From assembly GCA_946902985.2 (NCBI GenBank), contig OX336388.2, forward strand, positions 131,752,346 to 131,816,345: a stretch of DNA of 64,000 nucleotides, in the 5' to 3' direction. The notes under the pieces were generated by a model that was given only the letters and a program-made list of their open reading frames with translations, was not told the origin of the DNA and searched no databases. A program made the position numbers and the translations under genes. Shown here piece after piece: positions 51,515 through 62,407 of this stretch. Origin of the DNA: Meconema thalassinum. Lineage: Eukaryota; Arthropoda; Insecta; Orthoptera; Tettigoniidae. How positions within the stretch are numbered: position 1 is the stretch's first letter; each line of letters starts with the position of its first letter.

Positions 51515-53030
51515 CCTGGTGACTCCCCCTCCTTTCATCTTCCTCACTGCATCCTCCTCTTCCCTCCATGTTAAGTCCTCTTCTGTTCCCAGTTCCTCTA
51601 TTTCTTCATCTGGGTCACCATTAGGTTTCAAGAGTTCTTCCAAGTACTCCCTGCACATGATCTTGAATTCATCCTTATTACCTACTTCTCGACCACTTTT
51701 GTTCACCATTCGAACGTTGTCAGTCATATCATTCCTCCTCTTACTTTTAACCATCCCATATACCGTAGTTGCTCGCGTATATCTCGCCCCCGCGTATATC
51801 TCGCACCCCATTTTTTTATTTGAAATTTCAGGGGGAAAAAAAAGTACTTGCATAATATCTCGCATTCATTACTGATGCCGTAATAACCTTGAGGTAGAAA
51901 CACGTCGATTTAGCGTGCCACAACAGTCGTCACTGTCCAGGAACTTACCCGAAGCGATACTAACAGAAAGAGCGAGCAACGAGTTGATCCGAACTTTGTT
52001 ACGAGCCGATTAGGGAACGAAGCGCCACGTGCAAGCATACGGCGCAGCGTGAGTGTTAGCACGCTGTACATCGTTCGCCGCGTCTTCGGCCGCGGTTTGC
52101 TAAATTCGCCGCCTTGAGACACGTTCGAATTAGCGATTAGCGCGCCACAACAGTTGCGCAAGTAGGCCTACTGTTACATCGCAGAGAAACTCAGTTCAGT
52201 CTTCTCGAATCTCAATGATGGCGTCGCATCAGAGCTCGGCTGCGTGCAAGCATACGGCGCAGCGTGAGTGTTAGCACGCTGTACATTGTTCGCCGCGTTT
52301 TCGGCCGCGGTTAGCTAATTCGAGCTCGCTCGTGCATGTAGCGAGGAATCGATATGGAAGACGATCGATCGTATCGATCGCTAAGCATCTGCGCTCTAAA
52401 TTCCTTTTCTGCCTTGAATCATCCTTAACGAGTGTATGACGTCTTTTTCATAGGTTCTTAATGTCGCATAACCATAACGAATAGATATAAAGGGTGTCGA
52501 CGGACATTGTTGGGCGGAGCTTCTTGAAGACGGGCATCGCAAATGCATTGGACGGAAGTCAGGATGAAGCAGTATGGGATGATGACCAGAATGATGCACG
52601 CGAGAGTATCTTGGAGATTGGCAGCAGACGGCAGTGACAATGAATAGGGTGAGTACCGTATGCCAGTTGCCTTGTTTCAATAATGCAAATTTTGTGTTTT
52701 TTCGGGAATACGGTCATTCCCGGCGTATATCTCGCACCGAAAATTTTCACACATTTTTTCGGTCAAAAAAGTGCGTGATATACGCGAGCAAATACGGTAG
52801 GACCTTTTTGGTACCTTCACTATCCTCCTCCATCATCCTTGTCCAATTTTCCATCCACTTTCTTCTCTCCTCAGCCACCACTCTTTTCACTTCCTTCTTT
52901 TGTATTTGGTACTCCTTTCTTGTCTCTATTGTCCTATGTTGGAACCACACCCTAAAGGCTGTATTCTTCTGCTCTATATCTTTTTTCCTGATTCCACCAT
53001 GGAGTTTCTTTCCGTCTCTTCTTCTTAAAG
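51515..53030 (-). pseudogene. LINE fragment split by a Tigger element
   Basis: Minus-strand pieces 53030-52798 (KKLHGGIRKKDIEQKN, FRVWFQHRTIETRKEY, VKRVVAEERRKW) and 51762-51515 (VKSKRRNDMTDNVRMV, CREYLEELL, EEEDAVRKMKGG) are adjacent parts of the linker before a LINE reverse transcriptase. The RT itself is absent. Confidence 0.75.
51763..52797 (+). mobile_element. pogo/Tigger element relic, 1035 bp
   Basis: Ends CCGTAGTTGCTCGCGTATAT and CCGTATTTGCTCGCGTATAT (reverse complement of the right end) are flanked by TA (51761-51762 and 52798-52799). Plus strand near 52530-52630 reads SFLKTGIANALDGSQDEAVW, matching the acidic C-terminus of Tigger transposases. The catalytic part is deleted. It contains an about 80-bp direct repeat (52029-52112 and 52244-52320). 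Confidence 0.82.
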
Positions 53031-53769
53031 AGAAAAAATACATACTATTATAGGAGGTTTGTTTGGGAAATAACAATTACTAAGAGTTATTGAAAATTTG
53101 AGTTATAGAGGCTGAAGATATCGAGGTTCAACTGTACCTCTCGAGCCTGAGAGGGTAACATTCTTAAATTTTCTAATAGGCCAGTCACTGTAGACACAAT
53201 AATCGCGTTAGGTCGCAAAAAATTGCAAGGTTCTGATTTTTTGGTATGTTGTTAGGATAGATACCAATAGTGTAAAACTAAGTTTGCAACCTCGAAAGAC
53301 CTGTGCTAACTTCGTGGTGCTCGAAGAACCTCGAAATTTTCAGACGTTTTTCGGTTTTTGGCTTAAACAACTTCCAAAATATGCATTATATGGCAAAGTC
53401 ACCCATTACTCTTTTAAAGAATACAAAATTACCGACAATTTGAGCGCAACTCCAGCTCTGTATATGTCTTATAGACCTCAAGATACACCACTTCAAACAT
53501 GGGCCAATTTTTCCAAAGAGTTCGAAATTTGTAGTAAGCTAGTCTTTTGAACAAAATACCGTCTAAAATACTCATTCTACGAGGAAAGGCTTGGGAAATA
53601 AAGTTGTAGAGCAGTTATTTACCTTTACTTTAAGCATACGCAAAAAGCTATAATACTAATAGTTCTCTCGTTATCAGGTAAGAACAAAATAAGGAAATCG
53701 GATATTTCAAAAAATAGGGCTTCGAATGTACATTGTTATCAATATTGCACAGTTATCTATTAATGTCAT

Positions 53770-53973
53770 GGGGAGCGTGATGGTGGAGTGGCCTAGCTGC
53801 TCGTCTTTCACCCGGACGGCCGTGGTTCGAATCCCGATGACAGCGGGGTGGAATTTTCAACAGAAAAAATCCGTGGTGTCAGGAAGGGCATCCAGCCTAA
53901 AATCCCCGGACAAAACCAAAATCAGTCTGGTTGGCTCCGGCGACCCCAATTAATTGGGAAAAGCTGAGAAAGT
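53770..53973 (+). mobile_element. tRNA-headed SINE with Nin-DC-like domain, 17-bp duplication
   Basis: ttatctattaat(g/t)tcat lies at 53753-53769 and 53974-53990. A tRNA-like head ('gtggcctagctgctcgtc', 'gtggttcgaatcccgatg') is followed by 'ggtgtcaggaagggcatcc' and '..ggcgaccccaat.aattgggaaaagc', which recall the widespread Nin-DC SINE domain (from memory). Confidence 0.8.
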
Positions 53974-54149
53974 TTATCTATTAATTTCATATTTTTTTGT
54001 GGGTTGGGTGCCTGGAAGAAATCGCTCTTAGCGATATGGCCGCCCATTGCAGTCAATGTTATACCTACTCTTTCAGTAAAACTCGCTGTACTTTCACTTA
54101 TGTTATGTTGATTGCAATAAAGTGTTTCTAATCTAAGCTACTTTTATCA

Positions 54150-55396
54150 CCTGTACGACCAACCAATTTGGAAAAAATGTCTCAGTAGTATTCGATGGCT
54201 ACCCAGAAGAGGGGACAGCTAAGAGCACAAAAACAGCAGAACGGCTCCGACGTTATGCAGCCTCAGCGTGCAGCGATATCTTTATTGAAGAATCGACACT
54301 GATCGAAGTGCCCCAAGAGAAGTTTTTGTCCAACCCAAAAAACAAGCAGCGCCTGATCAACTTAGTGTGTACTGGCATGGATATACAAGGGATCGAAACA
54401 AAGCAAGCTCCAGAGGACGCCAACTGCCTCATTGTGAGGACAGCATTGGAAAAGAGCGAGAAGTACGAGCACGTCATAATCGCTGGAGAAGATAACGACC
54501 TCTTGGCGCTTCTAAATGGATTGGGCGCCAACAAACAAAATGTTTCCTTCCAGAAAAGTGCCAGGGGTGGAACAGGTTGCAAGCAGTTCTTGTCAACTTC
54601 ATTCATTCGAGAAGATCTCTCGCTCCCCCCTGGAATAAAGTTGTTCCTCCACGCCTTCAGTGGTTGAAACACCACCTCTGCCCTTTTCGGGCAAGAGAAA
54701 ACTAAGATGTTGAGCGTCCTTTCAAAACAGCCAGACCTTCTTGACGCGGCTACCACTTTTCTGAACAATAAGGCCACCCATGAGGAGATAGCCACCGCGG
54801 GCAACAAATGTCTTATGGAGTTGTATGGCGGTGGAAAAGACTATTCTCTCCACGGCTTGCATTACGGATATTTGTCCGATCTGCTGCCAGCGCTAAAGTC
54901 AACCTCGCTCATCTGCCCCCAACCGAAGAGGCTGCTGCCCAACATTCCTACAGAACCTACCACCAGGTGCAGCAGTGATTGGGGGTTGAGAAAGAGCCCA
55001 CCAAGTGGGGATGGACAAGGAGTCAGCAGGGGCTGACACCGGTGACCTCACACAAGTAACCAGCGCCGCAAACTCTGCTCAAACTCCTGTCCTGCAGGTA
55101 AGGTAATCCATTCGTATTAGGTCGGTTTTAGTCTATGTCCAATGCTGGACATAGGTATTTTTTCTGATTAGAAATAAAACATTTGAATCTGTTGTAACCT
55201 GGAGTTATTATAACTGCTGAGATTCTTCTCATACAGGTGCCTGAAAGAGTGCGGAGCAGGGCTGAAATGCTCTGCTCTCTGTAAAATTTGTCGGGGGAAG
55301 ACCTGCCTTAATTCTCCTACCCTAGAAATGACTGAGTCAGACGAAGAAGACGACTTCGACGACCCCCTTTTACATCCAGATCCAAATACACAGTAG
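54150..55396 (+). pseudogene. PIN/XPG-like nuclease-domain protein of a transposon, decayed
   Basis: The plus strand reads VSVVFDGYPEEGTAKSTKTA, FLSNPKNKQRLI, EDANCLIVRTALE and IAGEDNDLLALL. The last two resemble the acidic XPG-I region of FEN1/XPG (PIN-fold) nucleases. After a TGA at 54665-54667 the frame continues (NTTSALFGQEKTKML). Near 54910 it shifts to a frame with two more stops, containing HSYRTYHQVQQ, WGWTRSQQGLTPV. A CAG|GTAAGG donor (55098) and ATACAG acceptor (55236) join a Cys-rich C-terminal exon (ECGAGLKCSALCKICRGKTC) and an acidic tail ending at 55394-55396. Proteins of this type recur as uncharacterised ORFs in arthropod genomes. A broken copy, so not functional here. Confidence 0.65.
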
Positions 55397-56389
55397 TCTC
55401 TGGAGCCCCAAGAAGAGCCGTATGAAGAACCTGGGCCTTCCAAACGAATACTACTGTCTCGCTGAGTGCAGATAAGCCTAACATCACATACCTACCCTTT
55501 TGTTGTAATTTATTAATAAATAGTAGGTAAATGACGTGTTGAGTGTTTCTGTCGCATGTGTTAGCTGAGGCCCCTCCATCACTTCACCACTGTGACATCA
55601 ATATTGATAAGAAATTACTCATTATCATTAATTGTATTCAATTTCATTTTGCATGGAAAACAATTTTCCACCGATTGATGTCTTTCTTATCCTTAAAAAA
55701 AAAGTCCTACAATTCGTTAGGCTACATTTTTTGAAAACTCCCAATGTCCTATTTTTGTGTTTTACCTGATAACAAGAGAACTATTGGTATTATAGCGTTT
55801 TTCTAATGCTTAAATTAAAGCTAAATAACTGCTCTACAACTTTACATTTGATGACTTTCCTCGTAGAATGAGTATTTTAGACGGTAATTTGTTCGAAAGA
55901 CTAGCTTGCTACAAATTTCGAACATTTTGGAAAAACTTGCCCATTTTCGAAGTGTTGTATCTCGAGATCTATAAGGGCCGGTTTCACCAGCTCCGCTTAA
56001 CGAAATAAGGGTGGTTTAAACTATCCTCAATGACGTGACCCGTTGCACCAGTCCGAAAGGGCGGCTTAGCGGGCGCTCAGGCTAAGCGGTCATGTTCGTC
56101 GGTTTAACGCTGGTTTAAGGCTCGCTTACAGATAAAATGGCGCATGTCAAGTTGTAATCTGGTGCATATTTCAGCTGGTTCGGTGTGGTGTCAAAAGAAA
56201 TACTGTAATTTTACTCCAAACGTGATTTTTTAGTGATTTTATTAACGGTGTTCTTCTTGTTGCGTTTCGGCCAACTAAAGGACTACGTTATTTCAACCGG
56301 TGTCTGCGTCGAGTTATAATAGTGATCTGTTCGTGTATAACTGCTCGCATGAATTCTTGTTATTAACAGTGTTATTAATATTATTAATA

Positions 56390-56586
56390 ATGTCAGATTT
56401 TGAATCAGACGATGACGAGGAACTTTTAGACATAATTTATAGACGTCCGAGAACTATATATGTTAGGCCCACCTATTTCCAGAGTATAGACGATGTCGAA
56501 TTTATTACCAGATTTCGTCTAACGAAACTGACTGTCCAGACTGTTTTGGAGCAAATTCAAGCTAGACTACTACACAGGAGCAACAG
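56390..56586 (+). CDS. HARBI1-like transposase, exon 1
   Basis: ATG at 56390 (MSDFESDDDEELLDIIYRRP) is preferred over the in-frame upstream ATG at 56300, as the acidic start fits the family. Donor AACAG|GTGAGT at 56587. It supplies the first 65 residues plus two bases of the next codon: an acidic start followed by the basic, presumably DNA-binding, region FITRFRLTKLTVQTVLEQIQ. Confidence 0.85.
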
Positions 56587-57004
56587 GTGAGTTATAATAC
56601 AGCTAATGTTATAAGCATAAAATGATTTAAATTCACATGGACTTTGGATGCTTATTAGAGGTTATGTCTGCACATAGGCATAAACAGTAGAGGTTATGTC
56701 TGCTTTACCAAGCATATAGGCGTAAATAGTTTATAGGCAGCAATTTATTAACAATGTAGTAGCCTATACAGTTGACGGGATGTACTGCCATGGCAACATA
56801 GACTTATAGGTTAATCAACTGATCCACAAATGTGTGTGGTCATAGTAAGAAAGAAAAAGAGGGGGGTATTTTTGTAACTACAGTAGTAATTACTACATCA
56901 GGGCACTGATACTACTATTCGCAAGGATAATCATAGATACCTCTGTATTCATAACTTTACTGTTTATTTCTACTCAAAACCTAAAAACTGTTCTTCTGTT
57001 TCAG

Positions 57005-57875
57005 AAACCATGCTGTATCTCCCATGGATCAGCTACTTCTGACCTTGAGGTTTTATGCAAGTGGTTGCCACTTAATTACTGCTGGGGATTTTTTAAAGGT
57101 GCATAAGGCGACAGCATGCCGCATTGTAAAGAGAGTGTCTGTGGCATTAGCCGAACTAAGGCCCCATTATGTAAAGTTTCCTACCACTAGGGAAGAAATT
57201 ATAAGTGCTCAACGCAGCTTCAAAGCTGAATTTAATTTCCCCAGAGTAGTAGGTGTCATAGATTGCACCCACATCAAAATTCAGTCACCTGGAGCGGAGA
57301 ATCCTGAGATATATCGGAACAGGAAGGGGTACTTTTCGTACAATGTACAGGTTATTGCTGGTCCTGATCTGAAGATAGTGGACATCGTTGCGAGATGGTA
57401 TGGGTCGGTTCATGACTCCACCATTTTCAATAACTGTGAGAGGAGAGCGATGTTTGAAATTGGTCGCTATGGGAACGGTATTCTCTTGGGTGATTCTGGG
57501 TACCCACTTCTATCATTTCTCTTGACACCTCTCGACAACCCGGAAACTCCAGCAGAGCTCTTATATAATCAATCTCACATTCGCACCAGAAATTGTGTGG
57601 AAAGATTATTTGGTTGCTGGAAGAGGAAATTTCCCATACTGTCTTTGGGTCTCAGAGTGGGCCAACAAACTGGTTTAGCCATCATTGTGGCTACTGCAGT
57701 TCTCTTCAACTTCAGCAGAGATATGGGTGAAGATGATGCTCCAGCCGATCCCGATGTAGTTATTGACGAACCTGCAGATGACATACAGCTAGTCCCAAAT
57801 CCTGGCCCTTTCAATCGAAGGAATGAGGCTACTAGAAGACAACTCATCGAGGACTACTTTCAAACCCTTTTGTAA
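57005..57875 (+). CDS. HARBI1-like transposase, exon 2 (DDE domain)
   Basis: The acceptor TTTCAG at 57004 restores the frame; the total is 355 residues, close to vertebrate HARBI1 (about 350). It is the endonuclease of a PIF/Harbinger transposon. The HTH-like LKVHKATACRIVKRVS is followed by the DDE_4-type catalytic core: GVIDCTHIKI (first Asp), GSVHDSTIF (second Asp) and NCVERLFGCWKRKF (Glu). All three acidic residues are present and no stop occurs. The acidic tail is APADPDVVIDEPADD. The partner Myb-like protein used by mobile Harbinger elements was not seen nearby. It may be a recently active copy or one kept by selection; only conservation in other genomes can tell. Confidence 0.9.
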
Positions 57876-57945
57876 GAATCCTGCTATTGATGTGATAGAA
57901 GCCGCTTTTCAGTGTTGCTTATTTTTATAAAAGAAAGCTTTCCAG

Positions 57946-58408
57946 TCGGTCAACACAAATTGTGCCCAATTACATTACTACAGGCCACCAGTTTAAATAG
58001 GAACGGTTGCTTTAGAACATAAATTTAAAAAATAGTGTAGACAACATCGTTCCTGAAGTTATTCACGTTAATAATAGTAAAACAGTAGAAGAGAGCAATA
58101 CTATCTGTAAGTTAAATAAGTCTGATGCGTTACACATGTTTTTACGAACGCATGTTATCTGAACATTGTGTATATACAGTATTTGTGCACAAGTGTAATT
58201 CATAAACATTGCAGGCCCTACATTAACTAATTTGAAGTGAGCAGGATCTGGTGATGATCTCTTGACGATTGAAACATTTCATCCAACCCCCATTTTTGTA
58301 CATAAAAGCTTGTTATTGGGAATACCTATATCTTGTTTCTTTCAGGTTAGAGCATGCAAATACTTGTTTTGCCTCCTATTGTAATAGGGCACAATTTGTG
58401 TTGACAAA
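57946..58408. mobile_element. MITE-like inverted repeat, about 460 bp
   Basis: 'gtcaacacaaattgtgccc' (about 57948) and the reverse complement of about 58388-58406 are the same 19 bases, extended by 'attaca'. No convincing target duplication and no ORF. Confidence 0.65.
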
Positions 58409-58488
58409 CTAGAAAATTTCCTGCTATTTCAGAACAAGTGAACTTTTGTGCTGAATTTCTTAAGCGGTTTGGTGTGGCAAGCATCATA

Positions 58489-59087
58489 CACTCACTGGCA
58501 TAAAAAGCGAAACACTACGAATTTCAGACAAAAATCAATGTTGAACCGCTTCAAACCTGGTACAAATTGAATATTGTGACATTGCAACGATATGGCAATG
58601 TGCTGTTTACGGAGGAGTCCCGATTATGTTTGAGGGCACCGGATGGGAGGGAGAGAGTATGGAGAAGGCCCGGGGAACGTTAATCACCCTGTACCTTCTC
58701 TGCAAAGACACTGTTCAATGGACGCTCTCTGATGGTCTGGGCTGGGATTACATCGGATACACGCATGGAGCTTGTCCTGATGCATGACAACGCTCGCCCA
58801 CACGTTGCTGTGTACGTGAGTACCTGGATGAAGTCGGAATTGAGCTCATGGTGTGGTGTAGAGTAATCATTTATAATCATACAGTATAACAGGTCGGAGG
58901 ACAATACGATGGATTCCAGGTTTCGACATTTCCAAATTCGTGTTTCTTCCTTGTAACAGTTATGTTTATCAATTATTGTGCTAACTTAATTAATGTTATA
59001 ATATTTCATTAATACAAGGTTTGAAGCGGTCCAACATTGAGTTTTATCTGAAATTCACAGTGTTTCGCCGTTTTATGCCGGTAGGTG
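58489..59087 (+). mobile_element. Tc1-like transposon relic, 599 bp
   Basis: Inverted ends of about 75 bp ('ggcataaaa.gcgaaacact', 'aatttcaga.aaaa', 'gaccgcttcaaacc') are flanked by TA (58487-58488 and 59088-59089). The plus strand reads VLFTEESRLCL, GRERVWRRPGER, SLMVWAGITSD and MHDNARPHVA, the Tc1 catalytic region around the second Asp, with stops and a large internal deletion. Confidence 0.9.
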
Positions 59088-59463
59088 TATGTAGGCCTAC
59101 TTAAATGTAAATAAATCTTGTTGGGATTCTTATGTAACTTAAATATCTTGTGACAACCATATAATTTAAGGACGCCTGTATCTATAGGTAGGCTAACTCT
59201 TCGGGAGTGATGAACATGCAAAACTACTTAAATTAAATTAGGGGAAATACCTTGTGTAATGATGAATAATAATTGTGGAAAGGATTACGTTAAAGATGTT
59301 TTCTCCTCCGCCCACTATAAATAGCGAAATTTTAGTTGTGTCGGACATTGTAGGCGTGATTTATGGGGCAAATAAAATATTGCCAACCCCACGCATACGT
59401 GTGGTGTTTGTTATGCTCCGCTCGCATCGTTGTGTTTCCATGTTAAGAAGGCTTTGCATACAA

Positions 59464-59525
59464 TAACAAGCCTAACCTGGGGCTCACGCCCCAGACCCCT
59501 TGCTTGTAGCACAAGCAGTAATTTT
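59464..59525. repeat. Double-hairpin module, copy 1
   Basis: 'tggggctcacgcccca' and 'tgcttgtagcacaagca' are two adjacent perfect hairpins separated by 'gacccct'. A second copy lies at 60605-60665 ('gcccca', 'gcttgtagtacaagc'). Possible subterminal part of an unrecognised element. Confidence 0.6.
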
Positions 59526-60007
59526 CAGTCAGACAGAAGACAATAGTATCTCGCTTTGCTAGCTTAGCTCTCTACGCATGACCTGTGTTTTTTTTTTTTT
59601 TGTACTATACCTTGACAACAGTGAAATTCTGTCAATGTATACGCCTGTGTGCATCTCAGTAACGGTTGAAGACACCTAATGCGCCTCTTTCAGTAACAGA
59701 TGACAATGACGGTGTAGGATCCACATTCATCACCCCCAAAGAATTGCCGGTACCTATCTATATACCCTTTGAACTGTTGAAACTATGTTCAATTTATTTT
59801 GGTTCTACATAGCTTCATGTAACTTTTATGCATTTTTTTAAACAATCTTTCTTTGCATCTTTTAATTCATTTTCTTAGGTTCCTGCTTTTGTTCTTTAGT
59901 TGAATTTTTATAGGGTACATTTGATGATTATTGATGTTTTAAGGGGTGGAACAGTGAGGTCATCTGCCCCTTAGGGTACATTTGTCGTTTGTAACTTTTT
60001 TAAACAA
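59526..60007. other. No gene seen; AT-rich
   Basis: 59933-59975 ('ttttaaggggtggaacagtgaggtcatctgcccc') matches 40870-40912 in part. Otherwise no feature was recognised. Confidence 0.35.
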
Positions 60008-60402
60008 ATATATGTAATTAATTAATATTAATATCGTATGGCCTCGGGTGCCTGGTGCAAGCTTTGTTAATTGACACCCAGAGGGTAGCTTGCATGTCGA
60101 ATTTCGTCGTTCCTCTGAATGCTATGAAAGTCAAGGAGGTTAGATATCTAAACTCCTTGACACTAGAGCGCTTTCAAGTAGAGAATGGAGGAACTTTGTG
60201 TTGGCGGAAAATCCCGAGATTAATTTTGCCATTGAACACGGCCTACTGAATTCAAATGGGTTCTTTAACATGCCAACAACGTATGACATGAGTATCGTGA
60301 TTTTTGTCGCCTTCAAAAATCACTTACCATGGCCAGGGGCGAACCTGCAATCTTGGGGTTGGTAGTCCGACACTATAACCACTCACCCACCGTGGCAAGC
60401 TA
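60008..60402 (-). mobile_element. SINE (family G), minus strand
   Basis: The minus strand starts 'gcttgccacggtgggtgagtgg' with B-box 'gcaggttcgcccc' in tRNA-like order, and shares 'ggttcttt.acatgcca' (plus) with 30366. The left limit is uncertain. Confidence 0.55.
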
Positions 60403-60604
60403 ATATATGTAATTATTGCTGTGTTACCTGTGTGGAAGTGTTCAAACAAAGTAAAAATGGGAGTGGGACTGTATAGATTAGAGATACCTTACACTGGAAA
60501 ATTCCCCTGGACACAAAACCATGACGACATGGACGACACTAATTAAGGTTTAAACAATGCATACATGTTATGGTCGATGTGTTAATAGGGCTTTACATAA
60601 AAAC

Positions 60605-60665
60605 ACAAAGCTAACCAGGGACTTACGCCCCAGGCCCACTCGCTTGTAGTACAAGCTGTAGAACA
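60605..60665. repeat. Double-hairpin module, copy 2
   Basis: About 60 bp similar to 59464-59525, in the same orientation. The second hairpin ('gcttgtagtacaagc') is intact with a compensated loop change, while the first is partly broken. Confidence 0.6.
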
Positions 60666-61526
60666 GTGGTCTAACATAGTTGCGACTAATGGTTTTGCAT
60701 TGTCTCACCATGGCTCTAGAAGTGTGCAGTGCAACTCTTCAATTAAATTAAGCAACTTGACACCCGTGATTGCATCCGCATGTAACTATGCACTGTTTGA
60801 AATCTTTCCTCATTACAGCTGAGTACACACATTTTTTTCTTCTGATTTGGTAGTTATATTCCCTTTTTTTCTTTGACAACCTTAGGGCACTTCTGATGTC
60901 ACTGGTGTGCATTAGTCTATTTCGGCCTTGCTTAATTTTTCATATTAAATCAGATTGTTTTTGATTACTGTTTGAGCCTTATTTGTTGGAATGTTTGAAT
61001 ACATATCTTGTACATTGAAAGAATGCATTTTATGATTGTATCCTAGAATTGTGTTTTTTACCTTGTTACTAAAATGTATAGAATTTATAAAACTAGTGTT
61101 TACCTCCATTTCTATATATTTCTTCTTTAAAAATTGTAGTTCATATTTGTCAGGCTGCTCTTGAAATTTACTATAGCTCTTATTGGCATGTCTTTTTTAT
61201 GGGTTTTTGGTAACACTCTTGCTGTGCGTAAGCTTGTGTTCATGTTTATTAATTTTGGTGGGTCGTTTCCATCAAATAGGACATTGAGGTTTTTTTTATG
61301 GTTTTAAGTTTCTTTGTGCATTATTTGTTAGGCCCTTATTCATTTTTTAAAATGTTGTTTTTGCAATGGTACAAGTCATTGTTTTCAGGCCAGAAATGTC
61401 CTGTATGTAGGTATGTGAGCAAGAAGCACTGCAAGATGTTTCTTTCCACATCAAGTATTAACCCTTGTGTGGTCGCATAAGAAACTTATTTGGCTGCACA
61501 CGGTGAAAAAGACACTGTCCAAGAGA
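60666..61526. other. No gene seen; AT-rich
   Basis: Short frames only. No exon of the host gene was recognised. Confidence 0.35.
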
Positions 61527-61722
61527 ATAATAATAATGTTATTGGTTTTACGTCCCTTTTAACTACCCTGGCTTTTAGAGACGTCGGGGTGCTGGAATTT
61601 TGCCCCGAAGGGGATCTTTAACGTGCCAGTAAATGTACTGACACGGCTCCCTCGCATTTGCGCACCCTCAAATGCCAGCTGACTGCGCCAGGTTTTGAAC
61701 CTGCAACCTTGGGCTCAGCAGT
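61527..61722 (-). mobile_element. SINE (family C), 5'-truncated, minus strand, 11-bp duplication
   Basis: tgtccaagaga lies at 61516-61526 and 61723-61733. The (att)n tail is on the left and the head is lost just after the B-box region. A clear LINE-type insertion with 5' truncation. Confidence 0.9.
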
Positions 61723-61800
61723 GTCCAAGAGACCCTGTATTATTAAAAGCAGGGTAGGCCTATACTTACTGACTTTTCTATTTCAACCCACAGTGCAATA

Positions 61801-62184
61801 TGTCGCACCCCGGTGGAAGACTGCCACAAGTCAAAAAGGACACTTTTTCAGGCGAAGCATTTAAAGATTTTGAGCTAATAGGAAAAGTATAAATATTTCC
61901 ATAAATAAAGTGAAAGTAACGTATCACTAACTTCTAATATTGTCTAGTACTATGCAATAACATACAAAGTTATTTCATGGATTATAATTATGTGTTTTAA
62001 TAAAACATATTAACAATTTTGAGTTATGGCAGTTTTCTATTCAGTGACGTAGAATTGCTATTTATGGGATCTGAGTTTTGGCAGTTTTACAGGACACTGA
62101 CTTGATAATAGGCATTTATAAGTACCACGTAATTCAAAATTCATGTTTTTTGACGTGTGGCAGTCTTCCACCGGGGGTGCGATG
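61801..62184. mobile_element. MITE with about 40-bp inverted ends, 384 bp
   Basis: 'tcgcacccc.ggtggaagactgcca' at both ends (right as reverse complement, with one extra C) is followed by 'agtcaaaaa'. TA flanks are at 61799-61800 and 62185-62186. No ORF. Confidence 0.85.
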
Positions 62185-62357
62185 TAATAACAAATGAACA
62201 ATAAATCTTAGTTATGAAAGTCATTTATGTAAAAGAAATTGTTTATATTCAAAATAGAATGAAGTAATGTAAAATTCCAATAAAGCTTAAATTACTACTA
62301 ATGAAATAATGTGACAATATATCTTGAAAATCAGTATGTTATAGCTAGTCCCATCTG

Positions 62358-62407
62358 TTTGCATTTAAGCATCCAACAACTATTTGCATTTAAGCATCCA
62401 ACAACTA
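62358..62407. repeat. Perfect 25-bp tandem duplication
   Basis: Two identical copies of a unit starting 'tttgcatttaagcatccaac' lie head to tail. Confidence 0.95.

Larger units (their letters stand above)
51487..53134. mobile_element. pogo-type MITE containing a LINE that contains a Tigger
   Basis: The left end CAGTTGAACCTCGACATAAG and the reverse complement of the right end (CAGTTGAACCTCGATATCTT) are flanked by TA (51485-51486 and 53135-53136). Own sequence is only a few tens of bases on each side of the LINE. Confidence 0.75.
53469..55974 (+). mobile_element. Element with 210-bp inverted arms and PIN/XPG-like protein relic
   Basis: The arms 53469-53678 and 55765-55974 (reverse complement) are equally long and mostly identical: 'cgaaatttgtag.aagctagtctt', 'taccgtctaaaatactcattctacgagg', 'gttgtagagcagttattta'. 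The inner sequence holds a Nin-type SINE (53770-53973) and a decayed protein gene (54150-55396). The right arm is cut at TAA by a Harbinger TIR, so the true outer ends are not both visible; the left arm may extend further out. Superfamily unknown. Confidence 0.7.
55975..58480 (+). mobile_element. PIF/Harbinger element with intact transposase; right end uncertain
   Basis: The left end GGGCCGGTTTCACCAG follows TAA (55972-55974), the expected TIR and 3-bp target type of Harbinger. Several internal copies of '(g)cttaa/ttaagcgg' follow. No clean matching right end was found; 'cttaagcggtttggtg' near 58460 could be a worn inner TIR. The right limit given is therefore provisional. A small inverted-repeat element (57946-58408) lies within the 3' part. 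Confidence 0.65.

Noticed and set aside
54253..54807. 184-codon minus-strand ORF
   Set aside because: Shadow of the PIN/XPG-like pseudogene on the plus strand, which has recognisable motifs.
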